Positions 33,747 through 43,260 of a stretch of DNA of 64,000 bases are shown piece after piece; the stretch's first letter is position 1, and the number at the start of each line of letters is the position of its first letter. The translations under genes and the position numbers were made by a program. The DNA comes from Acidobacteriota bacterium (GTDB lineage: Bacteria; Acidobacteriota; Blastocatellia; Pyrinomonadales; Pyrinomonadaceae). The notes under the pieces were generated by a model. The model saw only the letters and a program-made list of their open reading frames with translations. It searched no databases and had not been told where the DNA came from. The DNA is taken from assembly GCA_029781855.1 (NCBI GenBank), contig JAKOVX010000025.1, positions 1 to 64,000 of the forward strand, written 5' to 3'.

Positions 33747-35504
33747 ATGCATAAGAATTTACGTTCATTTATCGATTCGCTGCGGCGTAAGGACGAGATC
33801 GTCGAGATCGCGGCCGTGGTTGACCCGTATCTCGAGATCGCCGAGATCCATCGGCGGGTGATCGAGAACGAGGGCAAAGCCCTGCTGTTCACGAACGTCA
33901 AAGGCAGTGAGTTTCCCGTCGTGACAAACATGTTCGGGACGCGAAAGCGGATCGATCTTGCGTTTGGGCGAAAGCCGCTCGATCTTGTGAAACGTGCGGT
34001 TCACGCCGCCGAGGACCTTTTGCCGCCGAAGCTCGGCAAACTGTGGGAATATCGCGACCTCGCGTTTTCGGCCGCGAAATTCGGCACTAAACGCACGCGA
34101 AACGCGCCGGTGCTCGAATCACGGCAGGGTGAGGTCGATCTTGAGAAATTACCGCTGCTGCAGCTCTGGCACGAGGACGGCGGGCATTTTGTCACGCTGC
34201 CGCTGGTTTATACCGAGAGCCCGACCGACGGCAAGCACAATCTGGGCATGTACCGGATGCAGCGTTACGACAAAACGACGACCGGAATGCACTGGCAGAT
34301 CGGCAAGGGCGGCGGATTCCACTATTACGAGGCCGAACAGCGAAACGAAGCACTGCCGGTGACCGTGTTTCTCGGCGGAGCACCGGCGATGATACTGTCG
34401 GCGATCGCACCACTACCGGAAGGTTTGCCGGAACTGATGCTCGCGTCCCTGCTCGCCGATAGCAAGATCGCAACTGCCGAAAATCCGCTGGGTGCCGGCC
34501 GACATCGGTTAATTGCTGAGGCAGAATTTGCCATATGCGGCAGCGTCGCCCCGAATGAGCGGCGTCCCGAGGGGCCGTTCGGCGACCATTACGGTTACTA
34601 TTCGCTCCAGCACGATTATCCGGTGTTTCGTGCGGAGGCCGTATTTCATCGCAAAGACGCGATATATCCGGCGACGGTCGTCGGCAAGCCGCGGCAGGAG
34701 GATTTTTTCATCGGTGATTACCTGCAGGAACTGCTCTCGCCGCTGTTTCCTCTTGTGATGCCGGCGGTTCGTGACCTGTGGAGCTACGGTGAGACCGGAT
34801 TTCACTCGCTTGCGGCGGCGGTCGTTCGCGAGCGGTATGGGCGTGAGGCCCTATCGGCGGGATTTCGCATACTTGGCGAGGGTCAATTGACGCTGACGAA
34901 GTTCCTTTTGCTTACGGACAAGCCGCAGGACCTTCGCGATTTTCGGTCGTTGTTCGAATACATCCTCGCACGAGTCGAATGGCACCGCGATCTGCACATA
35001 TTCAGCCAAACGGCGTTCGACACGCTCGATTACGCAAGCGGAAAAGTGAATTTCGGCAGCAAGGCGATCCTGATGGGCACCGGTGACGCCAAAAGGGCAC
35101 TCACGCGTGAATTTAGCGGCGATCTGCCGTCCGGAGTGCGAAAGGCCGAGGCCTACTGCGGCGGATGCCTCGTCGTCGAGGGCGAGCCCTACGAAAACGA
35201 CAAAGAGTTGGCGGATCGTATCGCAAAAAGCGGCAAATTCGACGATTGGCAGATGGTGATCCTGCACGACGACGTTTCGTTCGCCCGCTCGACCGAGAAA
35301 TTTCTGTGGGCGACGTGGACGCGGTTCGATCCGGCGTCAGACATCTACGCGGCGAATATTGATCTCAAAAACAACCACCTCGGCTACTCGGCACCGATCG
35401 TCATCGATGCCCGCACGAAACCGTGGTATCCCGCGGTCGTTGAGCCGCTAGAAGATATTGTTAAGCTGGTCGACGGCCGCTGGGGCGAATATTTCCCAAA
35501 GTAA
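33747..35504 (+). CDS. UbiD-family decarboxylase
   Basis: 585 residues, prenylated-FMN-dependent (de)carboxylase. Visible features are EIAEIHRRVIENEGKALLFT, HNLGMYRMQRYDKTTTGMHW, a conserved GGGFHYYEAEQ, GGAPAMILSAIAPLPEGLPE, ICGSVAPNERRPEGPFGDHY with the E..G..G pattern, and C-terminal ATWTRFDPASDIYA. Roles in this family include ubiquinone, menaquinone (futalosine) and aromatic-acid decarboxylation. It is longer than E. coli UbiD. No UbiX flavin prenyltransferase lies nearby. Substrate undetermined. Confidence 0.88.
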   Translation: MHKNLRSFIDSLRRKDEIVEIAAVVDPYLEIAEIHRRVIENEGKALLFTNVKGSEFPVVTNMFGTRKRIDLAFGRKPLDLVKRAVHAAEDLLPPKLGKLWEYRDLAFSAAKFGTKRTRNAPVLESRQGEVDLEKLPLLQLWHEDGGHFVTLPLVYTESPTDGKHNLGMYRMQRYDKTTTGMHWQIGKGGGFHYYEAEQRNEALPVTVFLGGAPAMILSAIAPLPEGLPELMLASLLADSKIATAENPLGAGRHRLIAEAEFAICGSVAPNERRPEGPFGDHYGYYSLQHDYPVFRAEAVFHRKDAIYPATVVGKPRQEDFFIGDYLQELLSPLFPLVMPAVRDLWSYGETGFHSLAAAVVRERYGREALSAGFRILGEGQLTLTKFLLLTDKPQDLRDFRSLFEYILARVEWHRDLHIFSQTAFDTLDYASGKVNFGSKAILMGTGDAKRALTREFSGDLPSGVRKAEAYCGGCLVVEGEPYENDKELADRIAKSGKFDDWQMVILHDDVSFARSTEKFLWATWTRFDPASDIYAANIDLKNNHLGYSAPIVIDARTKPWYPAVVEPLEDIVKLVDGRWGEYFPK

Positions 35505-35537
35505 GTTCAACAGAAAAACCGGCCGTTTCGCCGATCA

Positions 35538-36437
35538 ATGAAGAGTCCGCTCAAAAAATACAGGTACCTTTTCGCCGCTCCGGCGGTCATCTTTTTCGTA
35601 TGCCTGGCGTATTCGTACTACGTTGAACCGCATCGGCTTGTTCTGAACGCTGTAGACCTGAAGGTAAAGCACCTCGATCCGGCGTTCGACGGAATGAAGA
35701 TCGTAATGATCAGCGACATTCACGGCGGATCGAATGCCGTGGATGACGCGATGATGGCAAAGGTCGTCGCCCTCGCGAACGAGCAGAACGCCGACCTGAT
35801 CGTGCTGCTTGGCGATTACGTTTCCGAAACGAACCATGCCATCCCGCCAAATCTCAAAATGCCGATGGCGCATGTCGCCGATTCACTTGCAGGGCTCAAA
35901 GCGAAATACGGCGTTCTTGCGGTGCTGGGCAATCACGACGGATGGTACTGCGATATCTGCGTTCGTAACGAACTGACGCGGGTCGGCTATACGGTACTTG
36001 AAAATGAGGTCGCCGTCATCGAACGAAATGGCAAAAAGCTACGCATACTTGGGCTGCCCGACCACATGAAGATCCGCGACTGGGCGTCGTTCTCGAATGC
36101 CGCGAAAGCCGCTCTGGCACCGACCGATGGCCAGGGCGACGTCGTCGTCCTTGAACACAGCCCGGACGTGCTGCCGGTGATAACGGACAAACTCCTCATT
36201 TCCAAAGACCTGAGGCTGATCCTCGCGGCCCACACGCACGGCGGGCAGGTCTGGCTGCCGATCCTTGGCACGCCGATCGTGCCGTCGAGTTATGGGCAAA
36301 AATATTCCTACGGGCATATCCGTGAGAATAACGTCGATATGTTCGTCACCACAGGCGTCGGGACCAGCATTTTACCATTTAGATTCATGATGCCGCCGGA
36401 GATCGCGGTCGTTACGTTGCGGTCAGAGAATAATTAG
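35538..36437 (+). CDS. Membrane-anchored metallophosphoesterase
   Basis: 299 residues. An N-terminal helix, YLFAAPAVIFFVCLAYSYYV, is followed by a calcineurin-like phosphoesterase domain: MISDIHGG (D, H), LLGDYVSE, LGNHDGWYCD, VVLEHSPDVL and AAHTHGGQVWLPI. All five metal-binding blocks are present. It resembles YkuE/UDP-2,3-diacylglucosamine-type phosphoesterases, whose substrates are phospholipid-like or diphosphates. It begins 33 bp after ubiD. Confidence 0.9.
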   Translation: MKSPLKKYRYLFAAPAVIFFVCLAYSYYVEPHRLVLNAVDLKVKHLDPAFDGMKIVMISDIHGGSNAVDDAMMAKVVALANEQNADLIVLLGDYVSETNHAIPPNLKMPMAHVADSLAGLKAKYGVLAVLGNHDGWYCDICVRNELTRVGYTVLENEVAVIERNGKKLRILGLPDHMKIRDWASFSNAAKAALAPTDGQGDVVVLEHSPDVLPVITDKLLISKDLRLILAAHTHGGQVWLPILGTPIVPSSYGQKYSYGHIRENNVDMFVTTGVGTSILPFRFMMPPEIAVVTLRSENN

Positions 36438-36516
36438 CCACAGAGAGCACGGAAGGAAAAGAAGCCTTTTTTTGCGGCGCTTTCTGCGTGTCTTCCATGT
36501 TCGATGTGATGCGGGA

Positions 36517-37767
36517 TCATCTCAGCATTCCACGGACGTGGCCGAGGACGCCGTCGTTCTGGGCAGGTGTCAGGCCGAGGATCCTGCACATCACGTTGTA
36601 GACCTCGACGTTTGAGAACGGCTCGACGACCTTCCCCTTTTTGAAGGCTTTCCCATGGGCAACAAAGGTCGCCATCATCGACTGATATTTATTGTCGTAG
36701 CCGTGAGCGCCGACCGGACGTCCGAAATTCTCGCGCTTCTTTTGCGTTTCGTAACGATCGCGGCTGGTCATGAACCAGCCTTCCTCTGCCGAGCAGACGA
36801 TAGGGGCGATGCGTTTGCCTACGTTGTAATGAAGTCGTTCGGGAATTTCCGCTTTTGGCCAACAGGTCGCATGTTGGATGTCTTTGAGCCCGCTGAGAAT
36901 TTCGGCCTGCTTGCCTTCTTTTGGAAATATCTGAACGATCTCGCCGGTCCACAAGATTCGATCCGTTAGATCAAAGTTGAAATAATTATCCATGAGAACG
37001 GCGTTTCGCTGATCGACGGTCGCCATTCCGTGGTCGGAAACGATGATGATGTTCACTTTGTCGCCGATCTTGCGGGCGTTGAGTCCGGCGACGAGTCGGG
37101 CTATACCGGCGTCGACCCTCGCGACCGCTACTTTGACCTCGTCGGAATCGGGTGAGTATCGGTGCCCCGCATCGTCCGTGTCGCTGAAATACATAGTGAT
37201 CATCTGCGGACGGGTCGCCGCGGGCATATCGAACCAACTCAGCACTGTGTCGACGCGTTCGTCGTTCGGAACCTGGCCGTCATATGACTTCCAGATCGAA
37301 GGGCGGCGGCCTGCGATCTCGGCCTCGGTGCCCGGAAAGAAAAATGCGGCAGACCGCACGCCCTGCTTTTCAGCGGTCACCCAGATCGGCTCGCCCCACC
37401 ACCAACGCGAATTCTGGACCTCCTCGCGCTTGTTCAGCGTAAACGTCGTGCCGAAATCCCAGATATTGTTCTCAACGATGCCGTGATGCTCGGGATAGAG
37501 TCCGGTAGCGATCGTGTAGTGATTTGGGAAGGTCTTGGTCGGGAACGACGGGATCATCCATTTTGCACGAACGCCGCTTTTTGCAAGGGCGGTAAGGGTC
37601 GGCGGTTTGAACTTGTCAATATAATCCCAGCGGAATCCGTCCAGCGAGAGCAAAATGACTGTGGGCTTGAGGTCCTTGAGCGGCGTCTGCGCCCGGGCGA
37701 CCACGGACAACATTAAGACCGCCGCCAGACAACACACCAGGACACTTGAAATTGATCTCTTTTTCAT
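36517..37767 (-). CDS. Secreted alkaline phosphatase-family (ENPP-like) phosphodiesterase
   Basis: 416 residues from ATG at 37767, chosen for the signal peptide SVLVCCLAAVLMLSVVARAQ; the longer upstream frame is not supported. Motifs are VILLSLDGFRWDYIDKFKPP (metal Asp), the nucleophile threonine in PSFPTKTFPNHYTIATGLYP, YFSDTDDAGHRYSPDS, IIVSDHGMATVD, and VGAHGYDNKYQSMMATFVAH. This matches nucleotide pyrophosphatase/phosphodiesterases, which cleave nucleotide or lipid phosphodiesters in the periplasm. It is convergent with the phosphoesterase at 35538. Confidence 0.9.
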   Translation of the reverse strand: MKKRSISSVLVCCLAAVLMLSVVARAQTPLKDLKPTVILLSLDGFRWDYIDKFKPPTLTALAKSGVRAKWMIPSFPTKTFPNHYTIATGLYPEHHGIVENNIWDFGTTFTLNKREEVQNSRWWWGEPIWVTAEKQGVRSAAFFFPGTEAEIAGRRPSIWKSYDGQVPNDERVDTVLSWFDMPAATRPQMITMYFSDTDDAGHRYSPDSDEVKVAVARVDAGIARLVAGLNARKIGDKVNIIIVSDHGMATVDQRNAVLMDNYFNFDLTDRILWTGEIVQIFPKEGKQAEILSGLKDIQHATCWPKAEIPERLHYNVGKRIAPIVCSAEEGWFMTSRDRYETQKKRENFGRPVGAHGYDNKYQSMMATFVAHGKAFKKGKVVEPFSNVEVYNVMCRILGLTPAQNDGVLGHVRGMLR

Positions 37768-37858
37768 AAATTCACTTGGAAACAATGGAGAAACAACGGA
37801 ATGTGAATTATTATAGGTGACGCCAATCCATAATCCAATTCTTGAAAGGAGAACCATC

Positions 37859-38626
37859 GTGATCAGATCGAACACATTTGTCATACTTCTTTTTGTCGCA
37901 ACTATCCTGTTTACAGCGGCTTTTGCCTGCAATTTCAGCACCAACTCGACCAATAGCGGCACGACGCCGACGACGGCCGGTAACACAACGGCTCAATCGC
38001 CGGCAAAATCGACTCCGGAAACCGCGAAAAAAGACATATCAGGTTCTTACTATGCAACGGGTACGAATCCGGGCGGAGGAGGCAACTACAAAGCTGACCT
38101 GAAGGTTACGCCGCACGATGACGTCTACCAGTTCACGTGGGAATCCGGCGGAAAGTCATACGACGGAGTTGGTGTTCAAACGGGCAGCTCCGTGGCGGTT
38201 GCGTTCACCGAGGGCGACAATGGCAAGGGATGCGGCGTTGTGCTGTATTCGATCGGTTCCGACGGCTCGCTTGACGGAAAAACCGGCTACTGGGGCGTGA
38301 ACACGATGGAGCGTGAGAAAGCGACCAGGACGAGCGGCAGCGACCTTGCGGGCAAATATGACATCAGCGGCAAGAATCCCGGCGGCCAGACGTATAGCGG
38401 AACACTCGAGGTCTCGAAGGAAGGCGAAGGTTACGTGTTCAAGTGGGACGCGGGATCTGCATTTCAAGGATTTGGTGTAAAAACCGGTGACAAGGCGGCG
38501 GTCGGATTTGGCGGTCAGCAATGTTCGTTCGTAGCGTACGAAGTGAAGCCGGACGGCACGCTCGAAGGTAAATGGGGCGGTCCGGGTAGTACTTCATTCG
38601 GCACGGAGACCGCCAAGAAGAAATAA
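37859..38626 (+). CDS. Lipoprotein with two repeated beta domains (paralogue 1)
   Basis: 255 residues from GTG at 37859, chosen because AAGGAG at 37846-37851 is 7 bp upstream and the result is a short lipoprotein signal (VILLFVATILFTAAFAC). After a Thr/Asn/Ser linker come two related units of about 90 residues. The first begins ISGSYYATGTNPGGGGNY, the second LAGKYDISGKNPGGQTYSG. Each has a W/F-rich strand, a GVGVQTGSSVAVAFTEG-like block and a G-C-x-V turn. Function unknown. A paralogue follows 95 bp downstream. Confidence 0.72.
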   Translation: MIRSNTFVILLFVATILFTAAFACNFSTNSTNSGTTPTTAGNTTAQSPAKSTPETAKKDISGSYYATGTNPGGGGNYKADLKVTPHDDVYQFTWESGGKSYDGVGVQTGSSVAVAFTEGDNGKGCGVVLYSIGSDGSLDGKTGYWGVNTMEREKATRTSGSDLAGKYDISGKNPGGQTYSGTLEVSKEGEGYVFKWDAGSAFQGFGVKTGDKAAVGFGGQQCSFVAYEVKPDGTLEGKWGGPGSTSFGTETAKKK

Positions 38627-38721
38627 CCTCTGCGAACAAAGGCGGAGTCGGGCAAATCCCTCTTTTGTCCGCACAATGTTGAACGTGCGAATCAGAACGC
38701 GTTATCCTGTGTACTCCACAT

Positions 38722-39450
38722 ATGACGGCGCTTTCAATTCGCACTTTTCTGTTTATATCGCTTTGCCTCTTTTTCACGTCGTGCCAGACAGGGCCCGACC
38801 TTTCCAACATCAATAACAATATGGCAACGCCGTCGGCTTCGGCGCCGGCGGAGAAGGAGATCTCCGGCACGTACGCGGTCAACGGAGCTGATGAAAACGG
38901 CAATCAACCTTACGAGGGAGCCTTGACGCTCACGAACCAGGGCGACACGTACGGATATGAGATCCAGACCTCGAAGATGCGTCGAACCGGCGTCGGCGTG
39001 CAATTCGGCGACTCGCTTGCCGCCACATACGCTGACCCGGGTAAAGGCGAAGGCTGCGGCGTGGTTCTCTACAAGATCGCCCGTAACGGCGTGATGGACG
39101 GTCGGACGGCCGTCTGGGGAACGACCGGATACGGCACCGAACACGCAGAACAAACTGCAGGGTCGAACTTTGACGGCAAGTACAAGGTGAACGGCAAGAC
39201 GTCGGCGGGTGAAGATTATTCCGGAACACTCGACGTCAAAAAGTCGCTCGGCGGCTATCAGTTCAACTGGCATACGGGCAAAGATCGAGTCGGGTACGGC
39301 GTCTGGCGGGGCTCGACGGCAGCGATCACATTTGGCGGACCGCAATGCTACTTTGCACTTTATGACGTCAAGTCGAGCGGCTTGCTTGAGGGCTTTACCG
39401 GCGGCGGGAATTCGTTCGCGTTCGGGACCGAGACCGCGAAGAAGAGGTGA
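38722..39450 (+). CDS. Lipoprotein with two repeated beta domains (paralogue 2)
   Basis: 242 residues with a lipobox, FLFISLCLFFTSC. Two repeated units follow: ISGTYAVNGADENGNQPYEG ... GVGVQFGDSLAATYADPGKG ... GCGVVLYKI, and FDGKYKVNGKTSAGEDYSG ... GYGVWRGSTAAITFGGPQC. Both this protein and its upstream neighbour end FGTETAKK(K/R). A tandem gene duplication on top of an older internal duplication is the simplest reading. Family unknown; outer-membrane or periplasmic location inferred. Confidence 0.75.
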   Translation: MTALSIRTFLFISLCLFFTSCQTGPDLSNINNNMATPSASAPAEKEISGTYAVNGADENGNQPYEGALTLTNQGDTYGYEIQTSKMRRTGVGVQFGDSLAATYADPGKGEGCGVVLYKIARNGVMDGRTAVWGTTGYGTEHAEQTAGSNFDGKYKVNGKTSAGEDYSGTLDVKKSLGGYQFNWHTGKDRVGYGVWRGSTAAITFGGPQCYFALYDVKSSGLLEGFTGGGNSFAFGTETAKKR

Positions 39451-39467
39451 GGCGGCGAATTTCCTTA

Positions 39468-40451
39468 CTAACTCGGCGTTGAGCCGATCTTCACCAGCAA
39501 GAAGGATCCGTTTTCGCCATTAGTTTTCAACTCCGCTCGGTCTTCGACCGGGAACGCCTCAACCTCACCGAGGCGGATCTCAGTACCGCGGCTGCGGATG
39601 GTCATTTTGCCCTCCAAACTAACGACGAGTGTTAATTCGCGATCTTTAATTATCAAAAACGGTCGCTCGGCGGGTCCGTTCGATCGGATGATATGAACGT
39701 CGGCAAAGCCGTCCGTCGCACTGGCGATGCCGGTATCACGGGACACAAAGCCGTCTTCGCCCGACTCGATCCACGCCGCTTCACTCGCGATGTGGCGAAC
39801 GAATCGCTGGCCGCTGAAACTGCGGTCCGGGTTAAGTTCGCCGGTTGGAAGATCGATCTCGTGCTCGACCCAGGTCTCGTGTACTGCCGGCACTCCGATC
39901 TCGATGACCTCGGTGCCCGCTGCGGCCTCGAGGACGCGGTGCCGGATCTCCGGCGGCTGGAGCACGCAGTCGCCCGGTTCGAGCCAGAACGGCGGCCCCT
40001 GGTCCTCGTAAACGACCTTCACGCGGCCGCGATGGCAGTAGATCATCTGGAACTCGACCTTGTGATAATGGACATAGTCCGGGACTGGACCGCCGTTCGT
40101 CAGCCGAATGTGCGAAGCGATCAGCCGTCCGCCGAGGCGGCCGGGAACAAGGTCGCGATATTCCATTCCTGCACGGCCAACGATCCAGTCAGAACCGCCG
40201 GCGGTAGCGTGCGGCTGATCGTGAATTTCCGCGAGTTTCAACCGAATCGTTCGCGGCCGGTTCGAGATTGTCGTATCTGAGCTTGAACCACCCGCTTCCG
40301 CAGGTGGTTCCGACAAGACGGCCTCGCGCGGGGCGTCCGCCGGGAATATCACATCCAGCCGATAACCAAGTTGGCTTGTATGATGGTCGATCGCCGCGTT
40401 CAGATCGTCAACGATTATCGTTTCAGTGGTTGATTCAGAGTCGGTCAGCAT
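39468..40451 (-). CDS. Cupin-domain protein with partial glyoxalase-like N-terminus
   Basis: 327 residues. The first 45 (TIIVDDLNAAIDHHTSQLGY) resemble half of a glyoxalase/extradiol-dioxygenase module. A short segment coded by a DNA palindrome (EPPAEAGGSSSD) follows, then a cupin with the metal-type pattern DYVHYHKVEFQMIYCHRGRV and FWLEPGDCVLQPPEIRHRV. A second weaker cupin half follows to the C-terminus. Its enzymatic role is not determined; dioxygenase or isomerase are possible. Confidence 0.7.
   Translation of the reverse strand: MLTDSESTTETIIVDDLNAAIDHHTSQLGYRLDVIFPADAPREAVLSEPPAEAGGSSSDTTISNRPRTIRLKLAEIHDQPHATAGGSDWIVGRAGMEYRDLVPGRLGGRLIASHIRLTNGGPVPDYVHYHKVEFQMIYCHRGRVKVVYEDQGPPFWLEPGDCVLQPPEIRHRVLEAAAGTEVIEIGVPAVHETWVEHEIDLPTGELNPDRSFSGQRFVRHIASEAAWIESGEDGFVSRDTGIASATDGFADVHIIRSNGPAERPFLIIKDRELTLVVSLEGKMTIRSRGTEIRLGEVEAFPVEDRAELKTNGENGSFLLVKIGSTPS
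40285..40310. repeat. Palindrome inside the cupin gene
   Basis: Arms GAACCACC (40285-40292) and GGTGGTTC (40303-40310) with a 10-base CGCTTCCGCA loop. It encodes the in-frame peptide EPPAEAGGS in the cupin protein between two domains. The pattern is like short mobile palindromes that settle inside reading frames. Confidence 0.55.
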
Positions 40452-40476
40452 AAAGAGGCAAAGTTGGAGGTCGGGC

Positions 40477-41367
40477 CTACAGAAGTTTCATTCGTTCCGC
40501 CAGATCCTCGTCGCCTGCGGTCGAGAATTTGCGGTATTTTCTCACGGCCGGGAATTTGCCGTCCTGCCAGTCGATCGTACGCTGTTTGGCTTCGCCAACG
40601 GTGTCGGTAATGAAATTCCAGTAAATTACAGTGGGATCGGGAAGCGGTTCGCCGCCGATGAGAACAAACCGCGAATCTTCACCGGCCGTAAACTCAAAAG
40701 TGTCTCCAGCCGATAGTTTCGCAAGGTCGTGACGTTTCACGATATCCGGGCCGATCGTCACGTAACCTTCGCAGACGTAGACGGCTAGTTCGTGCTTCAC
40801 ATTGACCGCAAGGCTTATTTCCGCACCTTTTTCCGCGGAAATGTCGACATAGATAAGATCCTGAAACGTCGGGATCGGCGAACGGCGGCCTTCGATCTCG
40901 CCGGCGATCAACGTTAAATTTGCGCCGGGAAGTTGGATCTTTGGCAGATCGGCAGCCGGAAAATTATCGAACGCCGGCTCGACCTGACGCTTACCGTGCG
41001 GCAGGCCGACCCAACTCTGGAGACCGTGGACGCGCGGCTGCGTCGTCGTGACCTGTTCCGCGTGGGTGATGCCTCGTCCGGCTGTCATCCAGTTCACGTC
41101 GCCTGATCGTACCACTTGCTCATTGTCCAGCGAATCGGTATGAAACGCCTCGCCCTCAAACAAATACGTCACCGTCTGCAGCCCGACGTGCGGGTGAGGG
41201 GGCACGTCGAACAACTCCGGTGTTACCTCTCGTTGGTCAAAATGATCGAGAAATACAAACCCGCCGACCCGGCGCAATTCCCGCCGCGGCAACGCCCGGT
41301 GGACGACAAAATCGCCGGGAAGGTACGATTCGCTTGCAGGTAAGATTATCTCGACCTTTCTGTACAT
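40477..41367 (-). CDS. Pirin-family protein
   Basis: 296 residues from ATG at 41367 (MYRKVEIILPASES); an extension to 41403 has no support. Double cupin fold with the pirin signatures FVFLDHFDQREVTPE, PPHPHVGLQTVTYLFEGE (metal histidines), MTAGRGITHAEQ and HGLQSWVGLPHGKR. Some bacterial pirins are quercetin dioxygenases or modulate metabolic enzymes. It lies downstream of asnS and the small protein on the same strand. Confidence 0.92.
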   Translation of the reverse strand: MYRKVEIILPASESYLPGDFVVHRALPRRELRRVGGFVFLDHFDQREVTPELFDVPPHPHVGLQTVTYLFEGEAFHTDSLDNEQVVRSGDVNWMTAGRGITHAEQVTTTQPRVHGLQSWVGLPHGKRQVEPAFDNFPAADLPKIQLPGANLTLIAGEIEGRRSPIPTFQDLIYVDISAEKGAEISLAVNVKHELAVYVCEGYVTIGPDIVKRHDLAKLSAGDTFEFTAGEDSRFVLIGGEPLPDPTVIYWNFITDTVGEAKQRTIDWQDGKFPAVRKYRKFSTAGDEDLAERMKLL

Positions 41368-41454
41368 TTCGCTATTGAGCGCCGCGCAACAGAGCAGGAG
41401 CAAGCGTAGATTTGCCTGCTCCGTTCTGAACAGCGATGACGATTACATCTAGCA

Positions 41455-41859
41455 TTAATCTGTCGTGTCGATCGGACCTGACCACTTGAACCACCGAACA
41501 TTAGGTGACCGCATGTCTGAATCCTCTATCATATCGTCCCTTGCCCAGCCTCCACTTCCTTCGGATTTAAATAGAAGATATTTGTCATCAAAAAGGTCAT
41601 TGAGAAATCCGACCACACTTTCTGCAACGGCCTCTTCCGGGTCTGCGTCCGTCGCCGCCGCAAGGTAGCTCCCGAAATGGCCATGAGTAATATCGCCGAT
41701 AGAGACGATCAACTCTTCGCTGTCCAATCCGAGAGTAAGATCACCGACACTAGGATGTTTGCCGTCAAATTTAGCAAAACTATCTGAATACTTGTCGATC
41801 CGGACTTCGTCCCCAAACGCCTTCTTGAGAGCTCCGATTATAGCTTCCTTGAGCATCAC
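41455..41859 (-). CDS. Hypothetical protein overlapping asnS
   Basis: 134 residues, soluble and acidic, with [20 protein letters not shown] and [20 protein letters not shown], ending [12 protein letters not shown]. No catalytic motif recognised. The size and the [15 protein letters not shown] core resemble small immunity or SMI1-like proteins, but that is only an impression. ATG overlaps the asnS stop by 4 bp, implying translational coupling. Confidence 0.62.
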   Translation of the reverse strand: MMLKEAIIGALKKAFGDEVRIDKYSDSFAKFDGKHPSVGDLTLGLDSEELIVSIGDITHGHFGSYLAAATDADPEEAVAESVVGFLNDLFDDKYLLFKSEGSGGWARDDMIEDSDMRSPNVRWFKWSGPIDTTD

Positions 41860-43166
41860 GGTCTCAACCTATACAACATCCTCGGAAACGGAATGGTTTC
41901 GCGGACGTGTTCTATGCCGCACATCCAGGCAACGGTGCGTTCGATGCCCATGCCGAAGCCCGCGTGCGGGACGCTGCCGTAGCGGCGGAGGTCGAGGTAC
42001 CATTCGAAGGTCGCCTGGTCGAGTCCGTGATGTTTTAGCTGTTCGATCAGGTAATCGAGGTTCGCGGCTCGCTCGCCGCCGCCGATGATCTCGCCGTAGC
42101 CTTCGGGCGCAAGCAGGTCGATGCCGAGAGCGCATTCGGGGCGATCCTTGTCCACCTCGAAGTAAAATCCTTTGATCGCAGCCGGGAAGTGATGCACGAA
42201 AACCGGTTTCCCGTGCTGATTCGACAGATACGTCTCGTCCGGAGCCCCAAAATCGCCGCCCCATTCGAAATTGTTCTCGAGATCGCCCTTCGCGTGGCCT
42301 TCCTGCAGCATTTTGACGGCATCGTCGTAATGAAGACGCGGGAACGGTGAATTTATCGCTTCGAGCACGGTCGTGTCGCGCTCGAGCGTTTTAAGCTCCT
42401 CCTGGCGGTCACTGAGAACGCGTTCGACGATCGAGAGGATCAGGCCTTCGCCAAGGTCCATCATGTCCTCGTAGCCGGCGTAAGCGACCTCGGGCTCGAC
42501 CATCCAGAACTCGGTCAGATGGCGGCGTGTCTTTGATTTTTCGGCACGAAACGTCGGGCCGAACGCGTACGATTTACCGAATGCGGCAGCGGTCGCTTCG
42601 TTGTAGAGCTGGCCGGATTGCGTCAGATACGCCTTTTCGTCACCGAAATAGTCGACCTCAAACAACGTCGTCGTGCCTTCGCAAGCGGCGGGCGTAAAGA
42701 TCGGCGTGTCCGCGAGGGTAAAACCGTTGTCGTCGAAGTAATCCCGAACGGCCTTGATCACTGTGTGACGGACCTTCAAAACCGCGTGCTGCTTTTTCGA
42801 ACGGATCCATAGGTGACGGTTGTCCATCAGGAACTCGGTCCCGTGCTCTTTCGGCGTAATCGGATAATCGTGGACGTTCTGCAGGACCTCAAGGCCGGTA
42901 ACGTCCAACTCAACGCCGAGCGACGAACGGGTGTCTTCCTTGACGGTGCCGGTGACGATGATCGAGCTTTCCTGGCCCAGTGAATCCGCAACGTCGTACA
43001 ACGCCTCGTCATTTGGTTTGAAAACTACGCACTGCACGATGCCCGTGCCGTCGCGAAGCTGCAAAAACACGAGCTTACCGCTCGAACGCTTGTTGTAGAG
43101 CCAGCCCTTGAGGGTGACGGATTCGCCGATGTGATCTTTTAGTTGGTTGATGTAAGTTTGCGACAT
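41856..43166 (-). CDS. asnS: Asparaginyl-tRNA synthetase
   Basis: Charges tRNA-Asn. 436 residues from ATG at 43166 ([20 protein letters not shown]); the upstream extension is non-coding in style. N-terminal OB-fold anticodon-binding domain: [20 protein letters not shown]. Class II catalytic core: [16 protein letters not shown], motif 2 [20 protein letters not shown], and motif 3 [20 protein letters not shown]. The histidine-rich [15 protein letters not shown] and the motif EFWMVEPE distinguish it from aspartyl synthetase. The presence of AsnRS implies direct charging of asparagine. Confidence 0.95.
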   Translation of the reverse strand: MSQTYINQLKDHIGESVTLKGWLYNKRSSGKLVFLQLRDGTGIVQCVVFKPNDEALYDVADSLGQESSIIVTGTVKEDTRSSLGVELDVTGLEVLQNVHDYPITPKEHGTEFLMDNRHLWIRSKKQHAVLKVRHTVIKAVRDYFDDNGFTLADTPIFTPAACEGTTTLFEVDYFGDEKAYLTQSGQLYNEATAAAFGKSYAFGPTFRAEKSKTRRHLTEFWMVEPEVAYAGYEDMMDLGEGLILSIVERVLSDRQEELKTLERDTTVLEAINSPFPRLHYDDAVKMLQEGHAKGDLENNFEWGGDFGAPDETYLSNQHGKPVFVHHFPAAIKGFYFEVDKDRPECALGIDLLAPEGYGEIIGGGERAANLDYLIEQLKHHGLDQATFEWYLDLRRYGSVPHAGFGMGIERTVAWMCGIEHVRETIPFPRMLYRLRP

Positions 43167-43260
43167 AAAAATAGGGCAGATACACGGCCGCTCACGAACG
43201 TGCCCGCCAAAAGTAAGTTGTTCGATTTTATCACAATGCCGTCGAACGACATGAGTACGG

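Noticed and set aside
36438..36516. Hairpin-like segment with a T-run between two phosphoesterase genes
   Set aside because: The T-run at about 36464 lacks a stable stem before it; the stretch may be decayed repeat sequence but gives no firm feature.
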